A stretch of 38,713 nt of DNA from Bacteroidales bacterium UBA5197 (GCA_002412885.1 DHVX01000058.1:1-38713), one strand, 5' to 3'; shown: positions 24,978 through 34,243, counted from the stretch's first letter. Notes: generated from the letters alone by a model not told the origin. Numbers and translations are program-made.

Positions 24978-25928
24978 ATGAAAACAAGACTCCAAAAATC
25001 ATTGTTTATCCTGGCCATTCTGGCTCTTATGACAAACTACGGATATGCACAATTGAACGGGTTTGAATTAACTCCTTCAGGCGATTCTGAAAATTATATG
25101 AAATACATCAGAAAGCCTGTAACCATAAACGGAACCAGCTATTTTACCGGTTATTTGACACTTTCCTCGTTCAGGAATTATACCACCAACGTATATACAA
25201 ATGACATAACACCATTTCAAAAACTACAAATACAGGGTGGCAATATATTATTGTGTCATTCCAATTCACCCAGCACTATAACCGATATAAACCCGACCTC
25301 AAAAAATGGAGCTATTTTGTTTTCTGACTGGGCAAGCGATAATAATACCTACAAACACGGCAAATGGGGCATAGAATACGAAAGTGAACTGAGCGGCGGT
25401 GGTTTGAATTTTTTCAATCCGGTTTCACAACTTTTTAGTGAGCGCCAGAATTTCAGATTATTTCTCAGCAACACAGGCAATGTGGGCATTGGCAGCAGCG
25501 AACCGGTGGCCAAACTGCAGATAAATGAAGGCGACATATACATTAAAGATATCAACCGGGGAATTATCATGACTTCGCCCGATGGCAACTGCTGGCGGGG
25601 TGTGCTCAACAATCAGGGACAACTTGAATTTGTTTTGTTGCCCGATTGTTCAGGAACGCTGGTTTCATCACAGCAAATTGAAACCAAACCCGGAGTCAGC
25701 ATCAGCCCCAATCCGGCATCAGGCTTAATAAGAATCAGTTGCACTGCCGAAGATCTGACTAAATTCTCATCATTTAAAATCATGGATGCTTCAGGCAGGG
25801 AAGTAAACACTTATAATCTGGATTCTGCCAACACTCAAATTGAAACCCACAACCTGAAACCCGGAATCTATTTTATAAACTTTATTGGTAAAAACGCTTA
25901 CTGGACAGAGAAGGTGGTGGTGCAGTAG
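24978..25928 (+). CDS. Secreted protein with T9SS type A sorting domain
   Basis: A 316-residue protein with a signal peptide (MKTRLQKSLFILAILALMTNYGYAQ). The central region includes RLFLSNTGNVGIGSSEPVAKLQI, the NVGIGT-type motif found in beta-rich fibre-like Bacteroidota and phage tail proteins, followed by GDIYIKDINRGIIMTSPDG. The last 75 residues form a type A T9SS signal (VSISPNPASGLIRISC, FKIMDASGREV, LKPGIYFINFI, TEKVVVQ). Export to the cell surface is expected; the function is unknown. No neighbour shares its strand closely. Long non-coding, repeat-bearing DNA lies on both sides, with copy A upstream and copies B and C downstream, so it is effectively an isolated cassette. Confidence 0.85.
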   Translation: MKTRLQKSLFILAILALMTNYGYAQLNGFELTPSGDSENYMKYIRKPVTINGTSYFTGYLTLSSFRNYTTNVYTNDITPFQKLQIQGGNILLCHSNSPSTITDINPTSKNGAILFSDWASDNNTYKHGKWGIEYESELSGGGLNFFNPVSQLFSERQNFRLFLSNTGNVGIGSSEPVAKLQINEGDIYIKDINRGIIMTSPDGNCWRGVLNNQGQLEFVLLPDCSGTLVSSQQIETKPGVSISPNPASGLIRISCTAEDLTKFSSFKIMDASGREVNTYNLDSANTQIETHNLKPGIYFINFIGKNAYWTEKVVVQ

Positions 25929-25950
25929 ATTAAGCGAACGGAGCGACTCA

Positions 25951-26005
25951 GGCTAAGCGGAATTTGCAATTCCGCTTTGAACAACATTGAATTTGTAATT
26001 CAATA
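25951..26005. repeat. Dispersed hairpin repeat, copy B (short form)
   Basis: aagcggaatt-tgc-aattccgctt (25955-25977) is a perfect 10-bp hairpin with a 3-base loop. It is followed by attgaatt-tgt-aattcaat (25986-26004). Compared with A and C it lacks the roughly 40-base insert in the first loop. Located 26 bases after the cargo gene stop, so it could also act as its terminator. Confidence 0.85.
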
Positions 26006-26101
26006 TATTCTGTCGGCTATATGGTGCTTCTACCTCCTTCGGCCATTGCTTGAGTCGCTTAATCCAGTTTTTCTGTCACTCAGGCCGTTAGGCCTCGTAT
26101 C

Positions 26102-26153
26102 CGTCCCGTTCATATTTTTGATATTTATTCCTATCTGGATCAGGAACGGGACG
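26102..26153. repeat. Hairpin with 10-bp perfect arms
   Basis: cgtcccgttc (26102-26111) is complementary to gaacgggacg (26144-26153), with 32 bases of loop. Confidence 0.65.
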
Positions 26154-26290
26154 ACTGCCTAAAATTTGACCAAAATTTATCCGTCATTTTTGATTTCCAT
26201 ATCTTAAACATTCGCATCCGGAGGTCAATTTTAGAAGGTCGCTCCCGCGGATACTGAAAATTTGCGCTCTTCTTTACGGATGTTCTTTCT

Positions 26291-26407
26291 CCTTTCGGAA
26301 TAACCTTCAGCGATCAGCTAAGCGGAATTTAGCTTCGCTGAGTTCGTCCGCTTAGGCGGCCTCGGTTGCAATTCCGCTTTGAACATCATTGAATTTGCAA
26401 TTCAATA
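26291..26407. repeat. Dispersed hairpin repeat, copy C (long form)
   Basis: Closely matches copy A across its length. aagcggaatt (26320-26329) pairs perfectly with aattccgctt (26370-26379) around a 40-base insert, then attgaatt-tgc-aattcaat (26388-26406). Confidence 0.85.
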
Positions 26408-26443
26408 TATTTTGCCGCTTTCTTCGCCATATTAAAACAAGAA

Positions 26444-26495
26444 GACCTAACAAGTTGGGAGCCTGTCCGCCTCGGGCGGAAAAACTTGGTAGGTC
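26444..26495. repeat. Nested hairpin
   Basis: gacctaacaagtt (26444-26456) pairs with aacttggtaggtc (26483-26495) with one mismatch. Inside it, tccgcc-tcg-ggcgga (26466-26480) is a perfect 6-bp stem. The outer arm resembles the gacctaccaggttt motif at the window end. Confidence 0.65.
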
Positions 26496-26531
26496 ACTTA
26501 TTTTTCATTTTTCATTTTTCACCTTTAACCC

Positions 26532-26562
26532 ACTTTGATCACCATTAAATTTGAAATTCAAT
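26532..26562. repeat. Dispersed hairpin repeat, copy D (degenerate, second hairpin only)
   Basis: actttgatcaccattaaa followed by tttgaaattcaat matches the gctttgaacatcattgaatttgtaattcaat end of copies A-C with several changes. Confidence 0.55.
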
Positions 26563-26936
26563 ACATTTCCACGCTTTACCCACCTGTTGCTCCACGCTTC
26601 AGGGGATGCGCGGAAACAGCATAAGAAATCTCAATTCTCGATAAAAATATTATCCACACAAGGTGAATAACTCTGTGTTTACTGGATATTCATTGCTTTT
26701 CCTCCATTCCCGGACTCCACCGGACAAGATTTGTAACCCACCGGACACGGGTTTCCGCAATCGATTGTAATTTTGTTTCAGGCTATAGATTTCTAATTTC
26801 GGCCCTTCGACAATGGTTCGACGAAGAGCTCACCAACCAATGCTCAGGGTAAAATTTCGGATTTCTTACTTCATACCTCTTACCTCTTACTTCTTCCTTC
26901 TAAAAAAACAACCATCACCAATATATCATCAACCCT

Positions 26937-27980
26937 ATGGACATCGCAAAACGCTTCACCCAAAACCCCCTGCTTCGCCCGGCCGATCTTAAACCGGGTA
27001 TCGAAGGAATGGAAATCCTTTGCCTGCTTAATCCTGGTGTTTTCAGGTTTGATGGCAAAATATGGTTATTGTTGCGCGTTGCCGAAAGGCCCAAACAGAT
27101 TGAAGGAAAAATCAGTTTCCCGGTCTATAATAGTAATGGTGAAATTGAAATTCTGAGTTTCGATAAAAATGACCCCGATCTGGATGCTTCTGATCCTCGG
27201 GTAATCAATTACAAGAAGAAGGATTACCTTACTACACTTTCCTATTTACGACTCGTTTGCAGCGAAGATGGGGTTCATTTTATCGAGCCGGAAGGCTATC
27301 CACCCATTTTTGGCAAAGGAGAACTGGAAACTTTCGGCATTGAAGATTGCCGCGTTGCCACTATGGATGATGGATTTAGTCTCTCGTTTACCGAAGTATC
27401 TGAGTTTGGCGTTGGCGTTGGACTAATCCGTACCAAAGACTGGAAAAATTTCAGCCGCGAAGGCATGATTTTCCCGCCACACAATAAAGACTGTGCGATT
27501 TTCGAAGAAAAGATCAACGGAAAATATTACGCATTGCATCGCCCCAGCAGTCCTGAACTTGGCGGTAATTATATATGGTTGGCTGAATCCCCCGATCTTA
27601 TTCACTGGGGTCAGCATAAATGTATTGCTGTTGTAAGGCCCGATAGCTGGGATTCAGCAAGGGTAGGCGCAGGTGGCGCACCCATACGCACCGAAAAAGG
27701 CTGGCTCGAAATCTATCACGGAGCCAACAAAGACCATCGTTATTGTCTGGGGGCTTTGTTGCTCGACATCAACGATCCATCAAAAGTTCTTGCCCGCAGC
27801 GTAGAACCCATTATGGAACCTACTCAAACCTACGAACAAACCGGATTTTTCGGAAATGTGGTATTCACCAACGGTCACTACGTGGAAGGCGATGATATTT
27901 TCATCTACTACGGTGCCAGCGATGAAGTCATTTGTGGAGCCCGTTTCTCAATCAAGGAAATTCTTTCCACACTGGTTTAA
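26937..27980 (+). CDS. Glycoside hydrolase family 130 protein, probable beta-mannoside phosphorylase
   Basis: A 347-residue protein without signal peptide, so cytoplasmic. It has the five-bladed propeller motifs of GH130: GIEDCRV with the catalytic Asp (D137), NKDCAIFEEK (K184), ALHRPS (H201, R202), GAGGAPIRTEKGWLEIYHG (244-262), and late TGFFGNVVFTNG. Characterised GH130 phosphorylases split beta-mannosides with inorganic phosphate to alpha-mannose 1-phosphate. Residues in the positions that hold phosphate in those enzymes (R47, R139, K184, H201) appear to be present, which favours a phosphorylase over the hydrolase subgroups. It opens a run of same-strand carbohydrate genes with an MFS transporter 157 bases downstream. 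The exact substrate cannot be told from sequence alone. Confidence 0.88.
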   Translation: MDIAKRFTQNPLLRPADLKPGIEGMEILCLLNPGVFRFDGKIWLLLRVAERPKQIEGKISFPVYNSNGEIEILSFDKNDPDLDASDPRVINYKKKDYLTTLSYLRLVCSEDGVHFIEPEGYPPIFGKGELETFGIEDCRVATMDDGFSLSFTEVSEFGVGVGLIRTKDWKNFSREGMIFPPHNKDCAIFEEKINGKYYALHRPSSPELGGNYIWLAESPDLIHWGQHKCIAVVRPDSWDSARVGAGGAPIRTEKGWLEIYHGANKDHRYCLGALLLDINDPSKVLARSVEPIMEPTQTYEQTGFFGNVVFTNGHYVEGDDIFIYYGASDEVICGARFSIKEILSTLV

Positions 27981-28000
27981 GACCGTTAATTTTAAGAATC

Positions 28001-28024
28001 ACGCAAAGACGCAAAGACGCAATG
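28001..28024. repeat. Three 8-base direct repeats (acgcaaag)
   Basis: acgcaaag acgcaaag acgcaatg lies 20 bases after the GH130 stop, within the 157-base gap before the transporter gene. Short runs of this kind are common between genes in environmental bacteria. Confidence 0.7.
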
Positions 28025-28137
28025 TATTGATATTAAACATTTAAAAATCAAACCTTGCTCTTTATTAGCTAGATTAACAGCTAATTAAAATGTTTCAATA
28101 GAAGGGTACTTTTTACTTTAGACTTTTTACTTGTAAT

Positions 28138-29397
28138 ATGTTCGCAAAACTAACCACCGAATTCCGATTTTTCCAGACCATGCCGCACAGCATGAGGGTA
28201 CTGCTGATCACCAACATGCTCTATGCGCTGGTGTTGCCTGTCGTGGAAATTTTTATGGCGGCATACATCATGCGGTTCTTTAACGACACCAGTTATGTGG
28301 CCATTTTTCAGGTTGCGATGTACACCGGAATTATTATTACTTCGCTGGCCAATGGTTTTTTACTGAAGAGTTTTAAAGTGGCTCATCTTTACAGTTTTGG
28401 CATTCTGCTGAGCGGTGTTGCCATGGTTGGGATGATGTTTGTCGAAAACATTGCACTAACCGGTCTGATTGTTGCAGGGACTCTTATTGGTGCTGCTTCC
28501 GGATTTTTCTGGACCAACCGTTATCTAATGGCCCTTAATTCGACAGCTGATGAAAACCGTAACTACTTTTTTGGACTGGAATCGTTCTTTTTCACCATTT
28601 CGAATATTGGCGTGCCGGTTATAATCGGAGTTTTACTGGCTTCTATCGACGGCGTTCAGTTTATGGGAATTACCTTCGATATTTATCAGGGATACCGCAT
28701 CGTAACCGTAATGGTTTTCCTGATTACAATCCTGGCCACGTATTCACTTTCACGCGGCAAGTTCGATAATCCGGTGCAGAAGGACTTTCTGTATTTCCGG
28801 TTCGATAAGCTCTGGAATAAGCAGATATTGCTGGCAGCACTGAAGGGTTTGGTTCAGGGATTTTTAGTCACCGCTCCTGCCATGCTCATTATGAAATATG
28901 TGGGTCAGGAGGGTTCGCTCGGAATAATTCAGGGTGTCAGCGGTGGATTAACAGCCATATTGATCTACCTGCTGGGTCGCTTTGCCAAGCCGAAACACCG
29001 TATTTTAATCTTTGGCGTGGGTATTACCATCTTTTTGATTGGTACAATTATCAACGGAATTGAGTTGTCGATGATTGGTGTGATGGTGTTTGTGCTGTGT
29101 AAGGTATTTTTTCAGCCACTTCACGATCTGGCGTATTATCCCATTATGATGAAAGTAATTGATGTGGTGTCGAAACGCGAAAACCGCAACAACTACGCCT
29201 ACATTCTTAACCACGAATTCGGTCTTTATGCCGGAAGGGTAATCGGACTAGGGATGTTTATATTTCTGGCATTCTATGTCTCGGAAAGTTTCGCTTTGCG
29301 CTACTCACTCATCATAGTTGCTGTATTGCAGATGATCAGCATACCGCTGGCAAAAAACATTATGAAAGAATCTTATCTGGAAAAAGATGAAAAATAA
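28138..29397 (+). CDS. MFS family transporter, probable sugar importer
   Basis: A 419-residue protein with about 12 hydrophobic membrane segments in two halves (for example LLITNMLYALVLPVVEIFMA, FLITILATYSL, VGITIFLIGTIINGI, SLIIVAVLQMISIPLA). A polar central loop (about residues 200-245; SRGKFDNPVQKDFLYF) separates the halves, as in the major facilitator superfamily. The position between a cytoplasmic GH130 and periplasmic or surface carbohydrate proteins suggests that it carries an oligosaccharide across the inner membrane (inference). The stop overlaps the next gene by 11 bases, which implies translational coupling. Direction and substrate are not shown by the sequence. Confidence 0.88.
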   Translation: MFAKLTTEFRFFQTMPHSMRVLLITNMLYALVLPVVEIFMAAYIMRFFNDTSYVAIFQVAMYTGIIITSLANGFLLKSFKVAHLYSFGILLSGVAMVGMMFVENIALTGLIVAGTLIGAASGFFWTNRYLMALNSTADENRNYFFGLESFFFTISNIGVPVIIGVLLASIDGVQFMGITFDIYQGYRIVTVMVFLITILATYSLSRGKFDNPVQKDFLYFRFDKLWNKQILLAALKGLVQGFLVTAPAMLIMKYVGQEGSLGIIQGVSGGLTAILIYLLGRFAKPKHRILIFGVGITIFLIGTIINGIELSMIGVMVFVLCKVFFQPLHDLAYYPIMMKVIDVVSKRENRNNYAYILNHEFGLYAGRVIGLGMFIFLAFYVSESFALRYSLIIVAVLQMISIPLAKNIMKESYLEKDEK

Positions 29398-31108
29398 AAC
29401 CTTGATATTCATTGCATTGATGGTACTTGCCGGATTCTCGTCCTGTAAACAGGAGACATCTGATCCGGTGGCGCAGACTTCAATCCCCCGTATCGATCAG
29501 ATGCCCGAATTGCCGCAACCACTTAAAATCATCGACTGGAAGCAAAAGGCATTGCAGTTCGACAGCCTGGCTTTTGATTTCGGCAATACAGCAGCCATGG
29601 GTCCTTACATCTGGTTAGACAGTGCAAAGCGGAATATTGATCAGGTAACTTTCGGACTATTCACCGTGATTGGTGATGTACGACAGGGACCCGGGAAATA
29701 CAATGGCGAATTCCATGAAGCACTTACAACCTTGAATTCTCTGGTAAGTGCCGGATTGCTTGGCATCGACAAAACCAATCAGCATGGTTACAATTTTGTG
29801 AAGATGTCGCAGAATTACTTCAACAGCGACACGGAATGGAACATTGTGATGAACAACACCAATCCCGAAGTGGCGATGGCCGGCGGTGGTTATGGCCGTG
29901 ACTGGTGGTACGATGTTTATCCGAATGTATTGTATTACGGCGTTGCCGCGCTTTATCCCGATGTGGAAAACACAGAATTTATCCAGCGCACGGTTGCTGA
30001 ACAGTTTTACAAAGCCGATTCGGTGCTTCAGGGCAATTATGATTATTCTTATTTCGATTACGCTCAAATGAAAGGTATGCGCAACCACATTCCCTGGCAA
30101 CAGGATGCAGCCGGAGGACATGCCTATGTGCTTTATTCTGCCTATCAGAAATTTGGCGATGAACGTTACCTCGAAGGTGCAAAGAGTTCCACAGAAGCAC
30201 TTGTAAACCAGAAGGAAAGCCGGTTCTACGAAATCCTGCTTCCGTTTGGTGCATATACTGCCGCCCGCCTGAATGCTGAGCAGGGAACCAATTACGATGT
30301 TACTAAACTATTAAATCACACCTTTGATGGCTGCCAGTCGAAAGATGGCCGTTACGGCTGGGGTGTGATTGCCGAAAAATGGGGCGACTTTGATGTTTCA
30401 GGAATGCAGGGAAGCATCACCGATGGCGGCGGATATGGATTCTTTATGAACTCTGTAGCCATGGCATGGCCGCTTGTTCCCATGGTAAAATATGAACCTC
30501 AGTATGCAAAGGCAATCGGCAAATTTATGCTGAATGTGGTCAATGCTTCACGACTTTTCTATCCCGATCAGGTTGAAGAAAAATACCAGTGGTTGCCTGC
30601 CAAAAAGAACATTACCAATGGCATTATCGGTTACGAAGGCGTAAGAAAAACCGACGACATGAATAATCCTGCTCTTGTAGGTGTTTCGCCGGTTTCTATT
30701 GGCGATGGTCCAAAATGGGTTTCCGGACAGCCGGAAGAAGCAATGTTCAGTCTTTACAGCACTTCCATTGCCGGGGTTTTTGGCGCCATTGTTCAAACCA
30801 CCGATGTGGAAGGCATACTGTCACTGGATTGCAATGCCACCGATTTCTATGCGGAAAATAAATACCCGGTGCATTTGTATTACAACCCTTACCCAGAGGC
30901 AAAAACCATTTCGGTAAAGCTGGAAAACGCTTCCGATCTGTATGATCTGGTATCAGGAACATACCTGGCAAAAAATACCACAGGAAGCGCTTCTGTTCAG
31001 ATTCCCGCAGGAGAGGCCGTGCTTGTTGTTTCGCTGCCTTCGGGGACAAAGTTGAAAAAAGATGGCAAAAAGCTGAAAGCCGGAAATACGGTGATCGCTT
31101 ACAAATAA
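29387..31108 (+). CDS. Unassigned lipoprotein, candidate (alpha/alpha)-toroid carbohydrate-active enzyme
   Basis: A 573-residue protein beginning MKNKTLIFIALMVLAGFSSC, a lipobox with C20 as the lipidation site. I do not recognise the family. The central part (about 140-395) alternates amphipathic helices with Gly/Trp-rich turns: GGGYGRDWWYDVYPNVLYYG (167-185), HIPWQQDAAGGHAYVLY (234-250), ALVNQKESRFYEILLPFGAY, and SITDGGGYGFFMNSVAMAWP (343-362). This resembles the helical toroids of several glycoside hydrolase and lyase families. D240 and D346 are possible acidic active-site residues. The C-terminal part (about 400-573) looks beta-rich. It overlaps the MFS gene by 11 bases and lies 42 bases before susC, so it belongs to the same unit. 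Alternatives: a glycan-binding lipoprotein or a novel hydrolase. Confidence 0.7.
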   Translation: MKNKTLIFIALMVLAGFSSCKQETSDPVAQTSIPRIDQMPELPQPLKIIDWKQKALQFDSLAFDFGNTAAMGPYIWLDSAKRNIDQVTFGLFTVIGDVRQGPGKYNGEFHEALTTLNSLVSAGLLGIDKTNQHGYNFVKMSQNYFNSDTEWNIVMNNTNPEVAMAGGGYGRDWWYDVYPNVLYYGVAALYPDVENTEFIQRTVAEQFYKADSVLQGNYDYSYFDYAQMKGMRNHIPWQQDAAGGHAYVLYSAYQKFGDERYLEGAKSSTEALVNQKESRFYEILLPFGAYTAARLNAEQGTNYDVTKLLNHTFDGCQSKDGRYGWGVIAEKWGDFDVSGMQGSITDGGGYGFFMNSVAMAWPLVPMVKYEPQYAKAIGKFMLNVVNASRLFYPDQVEEKYQWLPAKKNITNGIIGYEGVRKTDDMNNPALVGVSPVSIGDGPKWVSGQPEEAMFSLYSTSIAGVFGAIVQTTDVEGILSLDCNATDFYAENKYPVHLYYNPYPEAKTISVKLENASDLYDLVSGTYLAKNTTGSASVQIPAGEAVLVVSLPSGTKLKKDGKKLKAGNTVIAYK

Positions 31109-31150
31109 AAGTATGAGTTTCTGGATTGTAAACCTTTCAATAACTATAAA

Positions 31151-34100
31151 ATGAAAAGACTGATACTTCTGGTAACAATGCTTCTGGCAACCGGGCTGAT
31201 TTACGCCCAAAAGGTTGTGGAAGGAACCGTATCCGATGCCAAAACGGGAGAAACCCTGATTGGTGTTACGATACAGATTAAGGGAACTGTCATCGGCACA
31301 ACCACCGACATTTACGGTAAGTATCGGTTGTCGTCCGATCAGCTGACAGCCACATCCGTTATTGTATTCTCATACATAGGATACACATCAATGGAGCAGA
31401 CTCCGGGCAACCGCACAGTGGTTGACGTAAAGCTCACACCCGAACAAACCATGCTTGATGAGCTGGTTGTGATTGGTTACGGAACCGCCAAAAAGCGCAA
31501 TGTGCTGGGTGCCGTTTCAACGGTCAACAGTAAAGATCTCATCAAACTTCCTGTGGCTGATGTTTCGCAGGCACTGCAGGGAAGAGCTGCGGGGGTTCTG
31601 GTAACACAAAATACCGGTGCGCCGGGCGAAGGAGTTTCAGTTCGCATCCGCGGAACAGGCTCCATCAATTCAAGCAATGCGCCCCTTTATATCGTTGACG
31701 GAATTGCCACCACCGATGCGCTTAACATTCTCTCACCGGGAGATATAGAAACCATGACGGTGCTGAAAGATGCTTCGGCAGCAGCCATTTACGGCTCCCG
31801 CGCCAACAATGGTATTGTGCTGATTACCACCAAAAAAGGCAAAAAGGGTGAAAACAAAATCACCTATCGCGGACAAACCGGATTTCAGAAAGGTACACGG
31901 TTAACCCCGATGGTAAATACTGCCGATTATATCACCATATACAACGAAGCAGCCACCAACGACAATGCATATCTGCCTTCGGGATTGCACCGCAGGCTTA
32001 TCACACCGGAAGATTCGGAGGGATTTGCCGATGTAAATCACATAAAGGAACTGCTTCAGATTGCACCCATCAATTCGCATGAACTTTCGCTTTCGGGAGG
32101 AACGGAAACGACAAATTACATGATTTCGACTTCGTTTTTTGATCAGAAGGGAATCATCAAAGGATCAGGTTACTCTCGTGGAACAGTAAGGCTGGATGTA
32201 AATACCGAAGCCAATAAATGGCTTACCGTGGGTGTAAGTATGCTCGCCGGTCTTTCAAGCACCGATATCATCGGAAGCTCGGGTGACGGAGCAGGTGGAA
32301 ATGGCGGTAGTGTGGTTCGTTATGCTTTCTTCCGGAATCCTGCAATTCCTGTTCGTTTTGACGATGGCCGTTTTGTGGATCGCCCGGCAGAATATTTCGG
32401 AGATCAGCGCTTTGATTCATTTCTTGGCGATGGATACAATCCCATCGGCATGAGCGAGCTGAACGACAACAACCGCAAAGACGACAGCTATCTGGGGAAA
32501 GCTTATTTCGTCGCCAAAATCACAGAAAAACTAAAGTTTACCACCAATCTCGGGCTTGATTTCCGCAATTCGAACAGCCGCCGTTTTAATCCAACCTGGG
32601 GAACACTGAATCGTATTAATGCAAGAAACGGACTGGATATCAGCAATATCCGCACCACAAATATAATGATGAACAACCTGCTGAACTACGAAACCAGTTT
32701 CGGCGAATCACATACTTTTTCAGCCCTGCTGGGCTTCGAAGCCATTAAAAACGGTGGAAAATCAATGTATGCCAGCGATTCTGATTTCCCCATTGAACAG
32801 GATGAACTTATCTACATCGGCAATGGCCTCGGAAACAAAATTACCAGTCAGGGCGAATGGGCTTCCACACTGGCTTCGGTTTTTGGCAGGGTAAACTACG
32901 ATTTTAAAGGTAAGTATTATGCATCGGCTACACTCCGTCGTGATGGTACTTCAAGATTTATCGAAGATAAAAAATGGGGAACTTTCTTCTCCTTATCAGG
33001 AGGCTGGGTTATGAAAGAAGAGGCATTCCTTCAGGATGTCTCCTGGCTTGAAAATCTGAGAATCCGGGCCGGTTATGGTGCCATCGGAAATCAGGAAATC
33101 GGGCTTTACGCTTACAGCGACAGAATATCACCCTACTACAATTATCCGTTTGGCGGAGTTTCAGGCAGTGGTTATGCGCAAAATGCGCTTGGAAACAGGG
33201 ATTTGCAGTGGGAAACCAGCTTCCAGTACAATGGGGGTGTTGATGTTGAACTCTGGAAAGGTGCACTTGCCTTTTCGCTCGACTACTTTTATAAAGTAAC
33301 GGATAATATGCTGGTTAAAGCTCCAAACCCTCCTTCGGTTGGTTATGCAGCGGCACCATGGATCAACAGCGGATCAATATTGAATACGGGAATTGAGCTG
33401 GAAGCATTGTATCGTCAGAACAAGCGCGACTGGGGATATACCCTTGGCGGGAACCTGACTTTCCTTACAAATGAAGTGCTTGAGCTTGATGCACCCGTTT
33501 TTGGCGGGAGGGTTGAAACAGGAATCGACATCACCAGAACTGAAGTCGGACATCCGATCGGTTCATTCTATATGCTCGAAATGGAAGGGATCTTCCAGAA
33601 TGAAACAGAGATACTGCTTTCGGCATTTCAGGGAAACAACATTCACCCGGGCGATGTAAAATTCAAAGATCAGAATGGTGATGGCCGCATAGACAACAAC
33701 GACCGTGTGCATCTGGGCAGCGCAATCCCGAAACTGATTGCCGGCCTCAACTTTATGGCCAATTATAAGAATTTCGATCTGAGTCTTTTCTTCCAGGGAA
33801 CTTACGGCAATAAAATCTATGTTCAGGTTAACCAGGATATTGAAGGATTTTACCGCGGATTCCCGGTAACGCAGCGCTATTTTGACGAACGCTGGACCGG
33901 AGAAGGAAGCTCGAACACACAGCCCCGGGCTTCGTGGACAACCAAATCGAACAATGCCAGGCCTTCATCGCGTTTCCTTGAAGACGGATCATACGTCAGG
34001 CTGAAAAACCTTCAGCTGGGTTACACCTTTCAACCAAATACGCTCAAGTTTGCCGGATTTTCACAAACAAGGATTTATGTATCAGGCTCCAACCTGCTGA

Positions 34101-34243
34101 CATTGACCAAATTTTCAGGGCTTGATCCGGAAATGACGGTTAGCGACAACTCAAAAAATGAAGGCGACCGCTCATCCGGTATCGAATGGGGAACCTATCC
34201 ATCAGCAATGACAATCATGGTTGGAATCGACATCACTTTTTAA
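31151..34243 (+). CDS. SusC/RagA-type TonB-linked outer-membrane transporter
   Basis: A 1030-residue protein with a signal peptide (MKRLILLVTMLLATGLIYAQ). A carboxypeptidase-like N-terminal extension (GTVSDAKTGETLIGVTIQIKG) follows, then a plug domain with DELVVIGYGTAKKRNVLGAVS, VRIRGTGSINSSNAPLYIVDG and VLKDASAAAIYGSRANNGIVLI. The C-terminal beta-barrel ends in TIMVGIDITF, with a terminal Phe. These proteins import oligosaccharides through the outer membrane using TonB energy, capped by a SusD lipoprotein. The susD gene follows after 12 bases. Length and motifs are normal. The substrate must be inferred from neighbours: GH130, GH13 and the unassigned lipoprotein. Confidence 0.97.
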   Translation: MKRLILLVTMLLATGLIYAQKVVEGTVSDAKTGETLIGVTIQIKGTVIGTTTDIYGKYRLSSDQLTATSVIVFSYIGYTSMEQTPGNRTVVDVKLTPEQTMLDELVVIGYGTAKKRNVLGAVSTVNSKDLIKLPVADVSQALQGRAAGVLVTQNTGAPGEGVSVRIRGTGSINSSNAPLYIVDGIATTDALNILSPGDIETMTVLKDASAAAIYGSRANNGIVLITTKKGKKGENKITYRGQTGFQKGTRLTPMVNTADYITIYNEAATNDNAYLPSGLHRRLITPEDSEGFADVNHIKELLQIAPINSHELSLSGGTETTNYMISTSFFDQKGIIKGSGYSRGTVRLDVNTEANKWLTVGVSMLAGLSSTDIIGSSGDGAGGNGGSVVRYAFFRNPAIPVRFDDGRFVDRPAEYFGDQRFDSFLGDGYNPIGMSELNDNNRKDDSYLGKAYFVAKITEKLKFTTNLGLDFRNSNSRRFNPTWGTLNRINARNGLDISNIRTTNIMMNNLLNYETSFGESHTFSALLGFEAIKNGGKSMYASDSDFPIEQDELIYIGNGLGNKITSQGEWASTLASVFGRVNYDFKGKYYASATLRRDGTSRFIEDKKWGTFFSLSGGWVMKEEAFLQDVSWLENLRIRAGYGAIGNQEIGLYAYSDRISPYYNYPFGGVSGSGYAQNALGNRDLQWETSFQYNGGVDVELWKGALAFSLDYFYKVTDNMLVKAPNPPSVGYAAAPWINSGSILNTGIELEALYRQNKRDWGYTLGGNLTFLTNEVLELDAPVFGGRVETGIDITRTEVGHPIGSFYMLEMEGIFQNETEILLSAFQGNNIHPGDVKFKDQNGDGRIDNNDRVHLGSAIPKLIAGLNFMANYKNFDLSLFFQGTYGNKIYVQVNQDIEGFYRGFPVTQRYFDERWTGEGSSNTQPRASWTTKSNNARPSSRFLEDGSYVRLKNLQLGYTFQPNTLKFAGFSQTRIYVSGSNLLTLTKFSGLDPEMTVSDNSKNEGDRSSGIEWGTYPSAMTIMVGIDITF

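Larger units (their letters stand above)
25929..26936. other. About 1-kb non-coding region with repeat copies B, C and D
   Basis: Lies between the T9SS cargo gene and the GH130 gene. It contains repeat copies B (25951-26005), C (26291-26407) and a degenerate D (26532-26562), plus hairpins at 26102-26153 and 26444-26495. attaagcg...actcaggc at 25929-25953 is matched in inverted form by gcttgagtcgcttaat near 26048-26063, so copy B sits inside a larger inverted repeat. No credible gene is seen. A polypyrimidine run (26870-26900) lies before GH130. Confidence 0.75.

Noticed and set aside
25977..26162. 61-codon plus-strand open frame after the cargo gene
   Set aside because: It begins inside repeat copy B and consists of repeat and hairpin sequence. 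The hydrophobic look comes from T-rich DNA.
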